Below the pieces are notes generated by a model. It saw nothing but the letters and a program-made list of their open reading frames with translations. It did not search any database and was not told the origin of the DNA. Below, piece by piece: positions 1-7,373 of a stretch of DNA of 39,326 nucleotides. The number at the start of each line of letters is the position of its first letter. Position 1 is the first letter of the stretch. Position numbers and translations under genes: made by a program. This stretch comes from JBCBKL01 sp038521825 (GTDB taxonomy: Bacteria > Pseudomonadota > Alphaproteobacteria > Rhodobacterales > Rhodobacteraceae): NCBI GenBank assembly GCA_038521825.1, contig JBCBKL010000026.1, forward strand, positions 1 through 39,326. The letters run 5' to 3'.

Positions 1-492
1 TGCCGCAGCGAGATCGCGAGGTCGATCCTCCATCACGGCTTGCAGCACGGCTGCGGCCCGCGCCACCGGCGCCCCCTGCCCCGCGTCGAGCCAGGCCGCA
101 ATCTGCTCCGGCTCCAGGTTCGGCAGTGATCGGTGCAACGCCTTGACCGACACCGGCCGCTCGACCGCCCTCTTCCACGACAGATAGATCTCACCCGCGG
201 GTCCGGGTTGGTCGCCGGGCTGCAGAAACACCACCGCATCGCGCAGGTCCGAAACCCGTTCCGGGCGTCCCTGGTACGTTACGCAGGCCTCTGCGGCGCG
301 CAATGCCATACGGGCCCGGAGCAAGGTCTGGGGGACGTCGTGCCGGCTCAACACCAGATGCAGGTGGCTCAGCGCCGCGCCTGACAAAAACGCCACATCT
401 TCAGGGGTTTCCGCACGTCCGGAGGTGACCCAGGCGGGCAGTTTGGGTAGGCTGTTCAAATCGTCAGAGATGGCTGTGGGCTGATAGGTCAT
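1..492 (-). CDS. DUF1403 family protein (partial, runs off left edge)
   Basis: This minus-strand reading frame opens with ATG at 492 and stays open to base 1, giving the first 164 residues of a longer protein. It begins MTYQPTAISDDL and contains AWVTSGRAETPEDVAFLSGA followed by an Ala/Leu/Arg-rich helical stretch, which I recognise as the N-terminal part of DUF1403 proteins. The biochemical function of that family is not known to me. Family members are often found on alphaproteobacterial plasmids and islands beside a tyrosine recombinase, and here the gene is divergent from one starting at 650. The shared 157-bp gap carries two inverted repeats that could control both genes. The 3' end lies outside the window, so integrity cannot be judged. 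Confidence 0.75.
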   Translation of the reverse strand, partial: MTYQPTAISDDLNSLPKLPAWVTSGRAETPEDVAFLSGAALSHLHLVLSRHDVPQTLLRARMALRAAEACVTYQGRPERVSDLRDAVVFLQPGDQPGPAGEIYLSWKRAVERPVSVKALHRSLPNLEPEQIAAWLDAGQGAPVARAAAVLQAVMEDRPRDLAAA

Positions 493-498
493 ACCCCA

Positions 499-538
499 AC
501 ACTATCGTGTCACGGCGCTTTTGCCTACCATATAGTGT
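499..538. repeat. 7-bp inverted repeat in divergent promoter region
   Basis: ACACTAT at 499-505 is mirrored by ATAGTGT at 532-538. It lies just upstream of the DUF1403 start, so it is a possible operator. No binding protein can be named from sequence. Confidence 0.35.
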
Positions 539-567
539 AGTAACCGCCCCACTCTGCAGGCTTTCGC

Positions 568-598
568 TATGTCCAATAAGTTTGCCTTATCGGACGTA
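568..598. repeat. imperfect inverted repeat, candidate recombinase core site
   Basis: The arms GTCCAATAAG (571-580) and CTTATCGGAC (586-595) match at 9 of 10 positions around a 5-bp spacer TTTGC. The pairing extends imperfectly to 568-598. Arms of about 10-13 bp around a short central spacer resemble the core sites bound by tyrosine recombinases, although known spacers are usually 6-8 bp. The site lies 52 bp before the recombinase start. It could instead be an operator for that gene. Confidence 0.4.
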
Positions 599-649
599 AA
601 AAGATAGGCTGGAAACCAACATCAAAACTAGTGGATTTTTGGGGAAAGA

Positions 650-1765
650 ATGGACTCAGAGAACGTGAAACCGACGTCACCGCGCTCCGGTACCTTGGAT
701 GATGCTCAGGTCGAGGAGAGAGATCAAGACAAAAGTGATGCAATCGCCCTGCCCGCCCATGTGGCCGGATCCGGTTCACTGGACCGTCTCGTTGACCAGG
801 CGCGCGACTATGCGGCAGCCGCCACAGCCGAGAACACCAACAAAGCCTATAAGGCGGACTGGAAGCATTTTGCCAGCTGGTGCCGGCGGAAGGGTGTCGA
901 CCCCCTGATCCCCTCCCCTGCTGTGGTTGGACTTTATATCTCCGACTGCGCCAAGCCGCAGGGCAGCTCCCCGGCCCTCACGGTCAGCACAATCGAGCGA
1001 CGGTTGTCGGGCCTGTCGGCAAACTACCGGGCGCGCGGTCTCACGCTCGACCTGAAGGACCGTCACATCGCTGCCGTCTGGGCCGGGATCAAAAATACGC
1101 ATGGCAAACCGCCAAAACAGAAGGAAGCCGTACTCGCCGAGGACGTATTGGAGATGGTCTCCGCCCTCACTTTCGGCCTGCGCGACATGCGTGACCGGGC
1201 GATGATCCTGCTGGGCTATGCCGGCGGTCTGCGCCGCACCGAGATCGTCGGCCTCGATGTTGGCAAGGACGATACCGACGACAGCCGTGGCTTTGTTGAG
1301 CTCCTCGTCGGAGGGGCCGTGCTCCACATCAAGGGCAAAACCGGCTGGCGCGAAGTCGAGATCGGGCGCGGATCGTCGGATCAGACCTGCCCTGTCCATG
1401 CGCTCGAACAGTGGCTGTACTTCGCCAAGATCGATTTCGGGCCGATCTTCCGGCGGGTCTATCGGGACAACTCCGGGGTCGGGCTAGAACGTCTTTCCGA
1501 CAAGCATGTGGTGCGACTGATCAAGAAACTCGTGCTGGACTCCGGCGTCGGTCTCGACCGCCCTGCCCTCGCGAAACTATCCGACGAAGACCGCGTCAAA
1601 CATTTCGCGGGTCACTCCTTGCGCGCCGGTCTCGCCTCAAGCGCCGAAGTCGATGAACGCTATGTCCAGAAGCAGTTGGGGCATGCCTCTGCCGAAATGA
1701 CACGCCAGTACCAACGCAGGCGCGACCGGTTCCGGGTGAACCTGACCAAGGCGGCAGGGCTCTAA
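650..1765 (+). CDS. tyrosine-type site-specific recombinase/integrase
   Basis: A 371-residue phage-integrase family protein that would cut and rejoin DNA through a covalent phosphotyrosine. About 45 variable N-terminal residues are followed by a SAM-like core-binding domain (about 45-150) and a catalytic domain (about 160-365). The full catalytic set is visible: Arg195 in AGGLRRTEI, a candidate Lys near 228-230 in the beta-hairpin, His322 and Arg325 in GHSLRAG, His345 in QLGHAS and Tyr354 in RQYQRR. It therefore looks active. It is divergent from the DUF1403 gene, a pairing seen on other alphaproteobacterial replicons. The ATG at 650 follows a purine-rich GGGGAAAGA with tight spacing. Whether it serves an integrative element, a replicon dimer-resolution role or an island cannot be decided here. 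Confidence 0.9.
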   Translation: MDSENVKPTSPRSGTLDDAQVEERDQDKSDAIALPAHVAGSGSLDRLVDQARDYAAAATAENTNKAYKADWKHFASWCRRKGVDPLIPSPAVVGLYISDCAKPQGSSPALTVSTIERRLSGLSANYRARGLTLDLKDRHIAAVWAGIKNTHGKPPKQKEAVLAEDVLEMVSALTFGLRDMRDRAMILLGYAGGLRRTEIVGLDVGKDDTDDSRGFVELLVGGAVLHIKGKTGWREVEIGRGSSDQTCPVHALEQWLYFAKIDFGPIFRRVYRDNSGVGLERLSDKHVVRLIKKLVLDSGVGLDRPALAKLSDEDRVKHFAGHSLRAGLASSAEVDERYVQKQLGHASAEMTRQYQRRRDRFRVNLTKAAGL

Positions 1766-1777
1766 GCCACCCTGCCC
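1755..1777 (+). terminator. weak hairpin at recombinase 3' end
   Basis: GGCAGGG just before the stop codon pairs with CCCTGCC just after it, with a loop of about 10 nt. No T-tract follows, so it may only stabilise the mRNA end. Confidence 0.3.
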
Positions 1778-1796
1778 TAGCCGGTCCAGGGCGCTG

Positions 1797-1940
1797 TTAT
1801 CGCTCAACTCCGGCTCTGTCAGCTCCATCGCGCCCTTCTTTGGGAGAGAGCGGCTTTTGCAGAATGGCAGCGCCAACACCGTTTGCATGGGCCACCGCCT
1901 CGGAAAGAGACCGGATCAGATCTTCGCCAAATTTGCTCAT
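1797..1940 (-). pseudogene. truncated HTH antitoxin-like remnant (47 aa)
   Basis: A 47-codon frame starts at an ATG whose A is the last base of the higA stop codon (TGATG junction). It begins MSKFGEDLIRSLSEAVAHAN, which resembles the N-terminus of XRE-type antitoxin/regulator proteins annotated as HigA-like. In those proteins about 50 further residues carry the helix-turn-helix. Here the frame ends at TAA after 47 residues, before any HTH. I read it as the 5' stub of a second antitoxin gene fused to the higBA transcript, with the rest lost near the recombinase 3' end. It could alternatively be a genuine small protein. The similarity is from memory and is moderate. Confidence 0.4.
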
Positions 1941-2242
1941 CAAGCGACGTCTCGCAGCTTTGGGACCTTGATGTCGTCCTCATGCTGTCGTGCCTGCGCC
2001 AAGTCATAGCTGGTCTGCATGCGCAGCAGCGTATCCGCCTTCACACCAAAGGCTTTCTCGAAGCGGATCGCCATATCGGCCGACAATCCAGCATTACCAT
2101 TGAGCAGCGTACTGACCGCTTGCCTGGACACGCCGAAATGGTCTGCCAGATCCTTCACGCTGATGGAGGCCGGTTCAACGATTTCCGTCTTGAGCCAATC
2201 ACCCACATGAACCGTGAGAGACGGATGCATTTCAAGAGCCAT
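1940..2242 (-). CDS. higA: HigA-family antitoxin
   Basis: A 100-residue XRE-type antitoxin. The helix-turn-helix is clear at about residues 25-55 (SVKDLADHFGVSRQAVSTLL), followed by the characteristic ADMAIRFEKAFGVKADTLLRMQ and a C-terminal tail. It would bind and neutralise the HigB toxin encoded just upstream and repress the operon. The ATG at 2242 was chosen over an upstream ATG because it starts the family's typical MALEMHPS N-terminus and overlaps the higB stop by 11 bp, which suggests translational coupling. On a repABC replicon such a module usually acts in post-segregational maintenance; that role is inferred. Confidence 0.9.
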   Translation of the reverse strand: MALEMHPSLTVHVGDWLKTEIVEPASISVKDLADHFGVSRQAVSTLLNGNAGLSADMAIRFEKAFGVKADTLLRMQTSYDLAQARQHEDDIKVPKLRDVA

Positions 2243-2522
2243 GATAGTCCTCCAGTTCCATATCGATGAGCGCACCGTCGTCGTTCACTCGAAACGTCAG
2301 TCGCCAGTTCTTCGTCACGGTCATAGACCAGGTCCCTTTTCGGTCGCCGCTCAGTTGATGCAGGCCGTAATTTGGCGGCGTGCCTAATTCTTCCAGATCG
2401 GCCGCGGCATCAATAAAAACCAGCATCTTGCGAAGCCTGCCCGTGTCACCTACCAAACCCTTCGGGTTTCCGGTTTCAAAAAAACGCCGGAGGCCCTTAT
2501 GGCCGATACTCTCGATCTTCAT
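2232..2522 (-). CDS. higB: HigB-family toxin (RelE-like mRNA interferase)
   Basis: A 96-residue protein with the compact HigB/RelE fold signature. It has the N-terminal IGHKGLRRFFETG, the central KMLVFIDAA, the GLHQLSGDRKGTWSMTV segment and the closing NWRLTFRV. In this family the toxin cleaves mRNA at the ribosome until bound by the antitoxin. The toxin gene comes first and overlaps higA, the usual higBA order. A ribosome-binding site AGGGGAT precedes the ATG, and a TTGACA element lies on the minus strand at 2552-2557 as a possible -35. The gene lies directly downstream of repC with a 52-bp gap, which fits a role in replicon stabilisation. Confidence 0.9.
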   Translation of the reverse strand: MKIESIGHKGLRRFFETGNPKGLVGDTGRLRKMLVFIDAAADLEELGTPPNYGLHQLSGDRKGTWSMTVTKNWRLTFRVNDDGALIDMELEDYHGS

Positions 2523-2574
2523 CGCAATCCCCTACATCGAAATCTGCAAAGTGTCAAGCGTCACGCGACACATG

Positions 2575-3882
2575 TCACGCTCCTACCCCGCTCAAACGGC
2601 CGTAAAAACTGCGTTCGAGATGCAATTCGCCGGCCTGGGCCTTCTGAACCATTCCCCGCAAGTATCCACCGGGCGATGAAACCTCTCCGGCCGAGTGCTT
2701 GTCGTAGATCAGCGCCACCGCCGCGGCCGCCACTTCCGGCCCAAGTGCCTTTTGCGCCGTGTTCCAGGCATGCTCGGAGATCCCAACCATCGGTCTGATC
2801 TTGCCTGCGGCCCGATGGACCCCGTTCCAGTCGCGGATATAGCCTTCAAGCCCCCGCGCTAGCTCGCCAAACTCCGGACAGGTCGCCATCAGTGTCGGAA
2901 TATCGATATCGGACCGTCTTCTGTTGGTATGCGTGCTCCACTCACCCTCCAAGTCCACTTCTTCCAGCCTTTCAACTCGCTCCCCCGGTGGGTTTTCTGG
3001 TGCCGCGCCCGCCGCGTGCTTTGTTTCAAAGCGATTACTATTTACGGGATCAGGTTCATTTGTAGTTAGTATGTCGGTCTCATTTTCGAGACTCGTGGGT
3101 GTCTTATTATTTTGAATTGGAGCCAAATTGTCTTGCGTCTGAGGTTGAGAAACGTGCTCAACATCAGAATGCTGTGGCCAGTCAAAGGCTGCTTCGAAGG
3201 CCTTCTCTACCCGGTCCTTCAGGAGCTTGAACCAATCCAGGACCATCGCCAGCTTTTCCGGTCCAGTAGACCGCTTCGGCAGGCTCTGGAGCAGAAGTGC
3301 GAACTCGTCCTGAAGCGCGGTCCAGGGGCCTCTGAGGTCGCTCTCCAGCGCCTTCTCGATCTTCGCACGGATCACACGACGCGTCACCGTGATCGTGTTG
3401 CGCAGAGACGCGCAATAGGCCCGCTCGGCTTGTAGCTGGGCATAGAGACCCTCAAACTCCTCTGCCCGGGCGGCAAGAGGCGCGAGATCGAAGCCATAGG
3501 CCTCGACAATGACGCCGTCTTCATCCCGCCGACCCCATCTCTTACCGTTCGGGCTGTCTTTCATCGAGATAACGCCAGTTTCGCAGAGACGCCGGATATG
3601 GCGTCTGAGCGTCGCAAGTGAAAAGCCGGTCTGCTCCATCAGGAAGTTGTTCGATGCCCAGACGATGGGCCGCCTGCCCTGTTCCCAGTCCTGCGGCTGG
3701 GTGACGGCGCCGAACGTATCGAGAAGCAACAGATCCTGCGACTTCAGTCCGATCGCGGCGGCGATCTTCTTTGCGGCCACGATTGCCTGTGATTTGGGTA
3801 TAGCTAACTGTTCGCCGACTTTTGCGTACTTCTCAGCCTGCAAAAGTCCCGGCGTTGGCTTGCGCCAGCCTGTATGTGTCAT
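2575..3882 (-). CDS. repC: plasmid replication initiator RepC
   Basis: A 435-residue RepC protein, the initiator of repABC replicons and essential for replication. The first 150 residues carry the conserved winged-helix region (QAEKYAKVGEQLAIPKSQAI, then LLLDTFGAVTQPQDWEQGRRPIVWASN, then SLATLRRHIRRLCETGVISM). A variable linker follows and a helical C-terminal domain ends with YIRDWN, EHAWNTAQKALG and SPGGYLRGMVQKA. The length is typical. AGGAGG lies about 13 bp before the ATG, somewhat far. The coding sequence has an AT-rich patch in the linker region near 3030-3130 where repABC origins are usually located. Expression should be limited by the antisense RNA encoded opposite the repB-repC gap. 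Confidence 0.95.
   Translation of the reverse strand: MTHTGWRKPTPGLLQAEKYAKVGEQLAIPKSQAIVAAKKIAAAIGLKSQDLLLLDTFGAVTQPQDWEQGRRPIVWASNNFLMEQTGFSLATLRRHIRRLCETGVISMKDSPNGKRWGRRDEDGVIVEAYGFDLAPLAARAEEFEGLYAQLQAERAYCASLRNTITVTRRVIRAKIEKALESDLRGPWTALQDEFALLLQSLPKRSTGPEKLAMVLDWFKLLKDRVEKAFEAAFDWPQHSDVEHVSQPQTQDNLAPIQNNKTPTSLENETDILTTNEPDPVNSNRFETKHAAGAAPENPPGERVERLEEVDLEGEWSTHTNRRRSDIDIPTLMATCPEFGELARGLEGYIRDWNGVHRAAGKIRPMVGISEHAWNTAQKALGPEVAAAAVALIYDKHSAGEVSSPGGYLRGMVQKAQAGELHLERSFYGRLSGVGA
3030..3130. other. AT-rich segment within repC, candidate oriV
   Basis: In repABC replicons the vegetative origin lies inside repC, usually in an AT-rich stretch. Bases 3030-3130 are clearly richer in A/T than the rest of the gene and encode the low-complexity linker of RepC. 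Assignment rests on position and composition only. Confidence 0.4.
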
Positions 3883-3950
3883 GGGGTGTTCTTCGCCTCC
3901 TCTGCTCGAAAGAAGACAAAAGAAATCCGTTCGCTCAGAAGCGTTCGCCG

Positions 3951-3979
3951 TTGACAGCGATTCGCCAGGGAACTATCTT
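3951..3979 (+). promoter_or_regulatory. sigma70-type promoter for antisense ctRNA
   Basis: TTGACA at 3951-3956, a 17-bp spacer and TATCTT at 3974-3979 make a near-consensus promoter pointing antisense to the repABC operon. Initiation would fall near 3985. A terminator lies about 50 bp downstream. Confidence 0.75.
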
Positions 3980-3984
3980 GATAG

Positions 3985-4039
3985 CGACCAAACTATTCTT
4001 GATTAGCTCTCAGGCCCAAAGCTTGGGGGCTTTTCTTTT
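3985..4039 (+). ncRNA. counter-transcribed RNA (ctRNA, incompatibility RNA) of the repABC operon
   Basis: A strong plus-strand promoter (3951-3979) and a rho-independent terminator (4014-4039) define a transcript of about 50-55 nt. It lies wholly within the repB-repC gap and is antisense to the repABC mRNA. Known repABC ctRNAs have this position, orientation and size. They lower repC translation or cause early termination of the leader, setting copy number and incompatibility. The predicted RNA ends in the hairpin CCCAA-AGC-TTGGG. Exact ends are estimated. Confidence 0.75.
4014..4039 (+). terminator. rho-independent terminator of ctRNA
   Basis: CCCAA (4015-4019) pairs with TTGGG (4023-4027) around AGC, followed by GGC and TTTTCTTTT (4031-4039). 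Confidence 0.75.
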
Positions 4040-4109
4040 GCCTGTATCTTCCCTTTTTCTGCTCGTTTCTATCTGGTTCGCTTGTGTTATCCGCGCGAAC
4101 CGCTCTTAA

Positions 4110-4131
4110 AACCTTGTCAGCTGACAAGGTT
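4110..4131. promoter_or_regulatory. parS-like perfect palindrome downstream of repB
   Basis: A perfect 22-bp palindrome whose inner 20 bases read ACCTTGTCAGCTGACAAGGT. It sits 6 bp beyond the repB stop. Palindromes in this position in repABC operons are the centromere-like sites bound by RepB. A second copy lies inside repB at 4381-4406. Confidence 0.75.
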
Positions 4132-4136
4132 GCGGA

Positions 4137-5150
4137 TCATTGTTCCTCAAGACTCGACTTGTAGCGCTCCACGAGAGACGCCATCTCGGCCTCGAGAAAT
4201 TTCGAAAAACCTGCTCCGTGTTTGTTAGCCAATTTGATCTTCACCGATCTCGAAGTGACGGTCATTGACCCAACATCATCCAACTCGAGACTCGCCTGTA
4301 CGTTCGTCTTTGGTTCGTGATTGGGACTTGTGTTTACTGCCGCGAGAACCTGCAAGAACCGATCATCTGATGAAGCATTCGAAACCTTGTCAGCTGACAA
4401 GGTTTCCTCAATCTTGGAGAGATCGCTCTTGTTCTTCACGGCCGCCGAGAGTTCAAGCCATCTTGGACGACCGATCGACGGTGCGCGCCCAATCAGCTCA
4501 ACCAAATTCTTGGGGACCACTTTGAGGACACCGCGAAGTTTTGAAAGCTCAGCATCATCGATACTGAGCGCCGCTTTGACATCCCTTGGCTTGATCCCTG
4601 CAGACTGCATCTCATCAGCAAACAGAGCTCGCTCAATCCATGATAGATCCTGTCGATTTGCGTTCTCAATTCCCTGCGCAATCACTAGGTCGCGATCAGA
4701 ATAGTCCGCAACAATGGCCGAGACTTTGTTGCCCAACTCCTTAAGCGCGCGCCAGCGACGGTGCCCATAGACAACTTGAAACCGATCCGAAGTCCCTGGA
4801 TGGCGCCGGACCGTGACAGGGACCTTCTGACCCTCTTGGGCGATGCTGTTCTTGAAGCCTTGGAAATCTGTATCGCTATCGTCAGGTAGTCTGTCGCGGA
4901 AGGGTGAGGGATCAATGACGTCTGGGTCTAGGCTGACGACCTGATTGCTATTCGAGGCTTGCTCTAGCAGCGCATCACGCTCTTCGCGGATTTGGGTTAA
5001 CGTCCGCTGTGTTGTTCCGATGATGCCAGCGGCAACACGGCTAGTTTTTTGCTTCCCGTCTTTCACTTCGCCAACAGGCATACCTTCGGCGGATGGTTGA
5101 TCACTTCTGAAATCACCGAATGTAGATACAATTGATTTTCGCTTGCTCAT
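4137..5150 (-). CDS. repB: plasmid partitioning protein RepB (ParB family)
   Basis: A ParB-type centromere-binding protein of 337 residues. The N-terminus (MSKRKSIVSTFGDF) is the RepA-interacting tail of this family. The ParB/Srx domain follows with PFRDRLP, IAQEGQKVPVTVR and the box-II-like VVYGHRRWRALKELG, then GIENANRQDLSWIERA and a helix-turn-helix region near SIDDAELSKLRGVL. It would bind the palindromes at 4110-4131 and 4381-4406 and work with the RepA ATPase to segregate the replicon. The ATG at 5150 overlaps the repA stop (ATGA) and is preceded by GGGGGCG, so I prefer it to an ATG four codons earlier. One copy of its presumed binding site lies within its own coding sequence, encoding ETLSADKVS. 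Confidence 0.93.
   Translation of the reverse strand: MSKRKSIVSTFGDFRSDQPSAEGMPVGEVKDGKQKTSRVAAGIIGTTQRTLTQIREERDALLEQASNSNQVVSLDPDVIDPSPFRDRLPDDSDTDFQGFKNSIAQEGQKVPVTVRRHPGTSDRFQVVYGHRRWRALKELGNKVSAIVADYSDRDLVIAQGIENANRQDLSWIERALFADEMQSAGIKPRDVKAALSIDDAELSKLRGVLKVVPKNLVELIGRAPSIGRPRWLELSAAVKNKSDLSKIEETLSADKVSNASSDDRFLQVLAAVNTSPNHEPKTNVQASLELDDVGSMTVTSRSVKIKLANKHGAGFSKFLEAEMASLVERYKSSLEEQ
4381..4406. promoter_or_regulatory. second parS-like palindrome, inside repB
   Basis: A perfect 26-bp palindrome that contains the same 22-bp core as the copy at 4110-4131 and extends it by GA/TC on the two sides. It is coding, reading ETLSADKVS in RepB. Confidence 0.75.
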
Positions 5151-6367
5151 GATCGCCCCCATGAGGTTTCGATTAAGCCAAGCAGTGCGTCGTTTACCGC
5201 ATCCATAGATTCACGGGCTCGTTTCAGCGTGTTCCGTTGTACCTCGCCTGGCTCAACTTCGTAGATTGTACGCTTGCCCAGACCTGCTGCCTCGATCGCT
5301 GTACTTTCAACAGCGGTTGGAAGAAGAACATCGTCGATAAACAGATGTCGCAATAGGCCCACAATCTGTGCTTGCGCCTGATCGTTTGGGTCATGGCGTG
5401 TGATCAAATACCGCATGAAATCTTTCTGCATCGTCGCCCCAGCATCTTTGATGATGTTCACGAGATCGCCCATCATCAAAAGGAACTGGTTCATCGACGC
5501 GACATCCATCATTGCTGGGTGGACGGTTACCAAAAGGCCTGTTGCTGCGTAGAGCGACGCGAGCGTTAGGTAGCCGAGAGAAGGAGGTGTATCCAGTATG
5601 ACGACATCATAGTCGCCTTCCACTTCGCGGATCGCCTCGTCAAGGCGTTCAAAGAAGACCGACCCCGTCTTCGCCTCTTTCATTGCAAGGACTCTGGGCG
5701 TGTCGTACTCGAATTCCATCACCTCGATATTGCCGGGAATCAGATCCAGTCCGGGAAAATATGTCGGGCGAATAACTTCCCTGATGGACTTGCGCTGGTC
5801 GTCGTAGCGCAGGGCAGCGTAAATGGTTTCGTTGGTGTCAACATCGAATTCTGGCTGCGCACCGAACATTGCGGACATCGACGCCTGCGGATCAAGATCG
5901 ATCGCCAAAACACGATAACCTTGTAAAGCGAGAAAATGAGCAAGATGAACGCTTGTCGTCGTCTTTGCGCTGCCGCCTTTGAAGTTCGCGACGGCGAGGA
6001 TCTGAAGATGCTCGTTCGTTTGCCGATGCGGCAAGTAGTCGACAGCATCGTTCGGGTTCTTTTCTGCAAAGTACCGTCGAAGCTCATTGATCTGATCAAG
6101 CGTGTAAGCACGGTGATTATTCTCAAGTCGATCAGGGGAGGGGCCTTTGCCCTCAATCGAGAGCGTTCTCAGGCTCGACTCGGAGATCGATGTCAACTTC
6201 GATACTTCTGGTGTCATGAACCGCCGCAAGCTCTTCTCGGCTTGCGGGGGATACATCCTCTCTCTTAGGTCCTGCAATTGCTTGGACAGCATGTCGGCAT
6301 GCCGCACGATCTTATCCGCGGCATCTTCATCAAAACGATTGACGGGGGAAACTGGTTCTGCTGGCAT
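5147..6367 (-). CDS. repA: plasmid partitioning ATPase RepA (ParA family)
   Basis: A ParA-type Walker ATPase, first gene of the repABC operon. An N-terminal helical and HTH-like region (FMTPEVSKLTSISESSLRTL) precedes the deviant Walker A motif KGGSAKTTT. The remaining hallmarks are VLAIDLDPQASMS, VVILDTPPSLGYLTLASLYA and a C-terminal VEPGEVQRNTLKRARESMDA. RepA drives segregation with RepB and represses the operon. From the ATG at 6367 it has 406 residues; an upstream in-frame ATG at 6397 would add ten. I prefer 6367 because a purine-rich AGAGCAAGAG precedes it, whereas 6397 has no ribosome-binding site and lies inside an inverted repeat that looks like the autoregulatory operator. Confidence 0.93.
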   Translation of the reverse strand: MPAEPVSPVNRFDEDAADKIVRHADMLSKQLQDLRERMYPPQAEKSLRRFMTPEVSKLTSISESSLRTLSIEGKGPSPDRLENNHRAYTLDQINELRRYFAEKNPNDAVDYLPHRQTNEHLQILAVANFKGGSAKTTTSVHLAHFLALQGYRVLAIDLDPQASMSAMFGAQPEFDVDTNETIYAALRYDDQRKSIREVIRPTYFPGLDLIPGNIEVMEFEYDTPRVLAMKEAKTGSVFFERLDEAIREVEGDYDVVILDTPPSLGYLTLASLYAATGLLVTVHPAMMDVASMNQFLLMMGDLVNIIKDAGATMQKDFMRYLITRHDPNDQAQAQIVGLLRHLFIDDVLLPTAVESTAIEAAGLGKRTIYEVEPGEVQRNTLKRARESMDAVNDALLGLIETSWGRS

Positions 6368-6374
6368 TCTCTTG

Positions 6375-6418
6375 CTCTGACGGTAAACCGGCCTCATGAC
6401 GGTTATTTTGCGTCAGAG
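6375..6418. promoter_or_regulatory. inverted repeat before repA, candidate autoregulatory operator
   Basis: CTCTGACG (6375-6382) and CGTCAGAG (6411-6418) form exact 8-bp arms 28 bp apart. On the minus strand ACCGTCA occurs twice between and within them. It lies just upstream of the preferred repA start, where RepA-RepB repression usually acts. Confidence 0.45.
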
Positions 6419-7373
6419 AGTTACATGAAATGGGGGGTGTCGTCCAGCATTAGGTACATCGTGTCCCTTAACCCAAAGCGTTGCGAGAGCACCTACATTT
6501 TGCGTGTGGAAAGCACCTGAACACAACACATTCCTTTTGGGAACCATGAGTCGGTCAAGAAAACACGTACGCCTTTGATATTGTTTAGTTTTTTTGCTTG
6601 ATCTACGACCTCAAAAGCGACAGAACAATTTCAAGAACCGAAATTCGCTCAGACCGCTGGGACCGACCCCTAGAAGATCGCATGTCTTCTCGACGAAGAT
6701 CGAAGCCTTTCAGGTGTCAGAATGAGAGACATTATTAGCCAAAAAACGAAGAAGTTCGCGCTTTCACAAGAAACCGATTCTCGGAGAGCAAGAGAGGACG
6801 TCTGCACTTAAGAAAGAACAACCTAGCCGGATTCTGCGGAGGGAAGACGCTTCTCCGTGGCGCTAGTCCGATGTGAGCTCGGTATTCGCAACGGTAAGAT
6901 ATTCGATAATCGGCCGCAGCCGCGTGCCGCGGTGCAGCCTGCGCACGTTACCGGCGCTGTTTGCCTCATTCTATCCGACGGGTATGGAACCCGTTGGTAG
7001 GGCAGGGGGGTTGCACTACGCAGAAAACGAATGCGAGCCCGATATGTGCAATACGGTTCAAGGCAACATCACCGAAGAGGCGGGGGGAATAGCTCCCCAT
7101 TCGGCTGGGCACACGTTCTGCTCAGTGGAGGAAAAAACGGCCAAAGAATCGATGATAGACGCTAAGCTGCGGACATTCGCCACGCCTTGCTCGAATTCGA
7201 AAGATGCGGACTTTGCTGTCGTTCGTCGCGCTCACACAGATGGCTGCCTATGGATGGCAACTGGGTGCGGTTTAGAACAGCCACCGTATCGAACGCCGTC
7301 GAGAATCCCTTTGAAGCCAACGTTGACAGCGCGTCTCCGGAACGGCGAAGTTGTCGAAAATGGGAGAAGCCTA
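6419..7373. other. gene-poor region upstream of repA and VOC gene
   Basis: About 950 bp without a gene I can support. The first 450 bp are AT-rich and should contain the repA promoter. The rest has open frames, but their products show no recognisable motif and they merely extend the downstream VOC gene. One copy of an 11-bp repeat also found around the serine recombinase is at 6998-7008. Confidence 0.5.
6998..7008 (+). repeat. direct repeat copy 1, TAGGGCAGGGG
   Basis: The same 11 bases recur at 12507-12517 and 13409-13419 in the same orientation, with partly conserved flanks (GG/GA before, GC a few bases after). Confidence 0.4.

Noticed and set aside
6873..7373. N-terminal 167-residue extension of the VOC protein
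   Set aside because: The frame is open, but the sequence has no recognisable domain and odd composition. The ATG at 7374 has a strong ribosome-binding site and begins the VOC domain.
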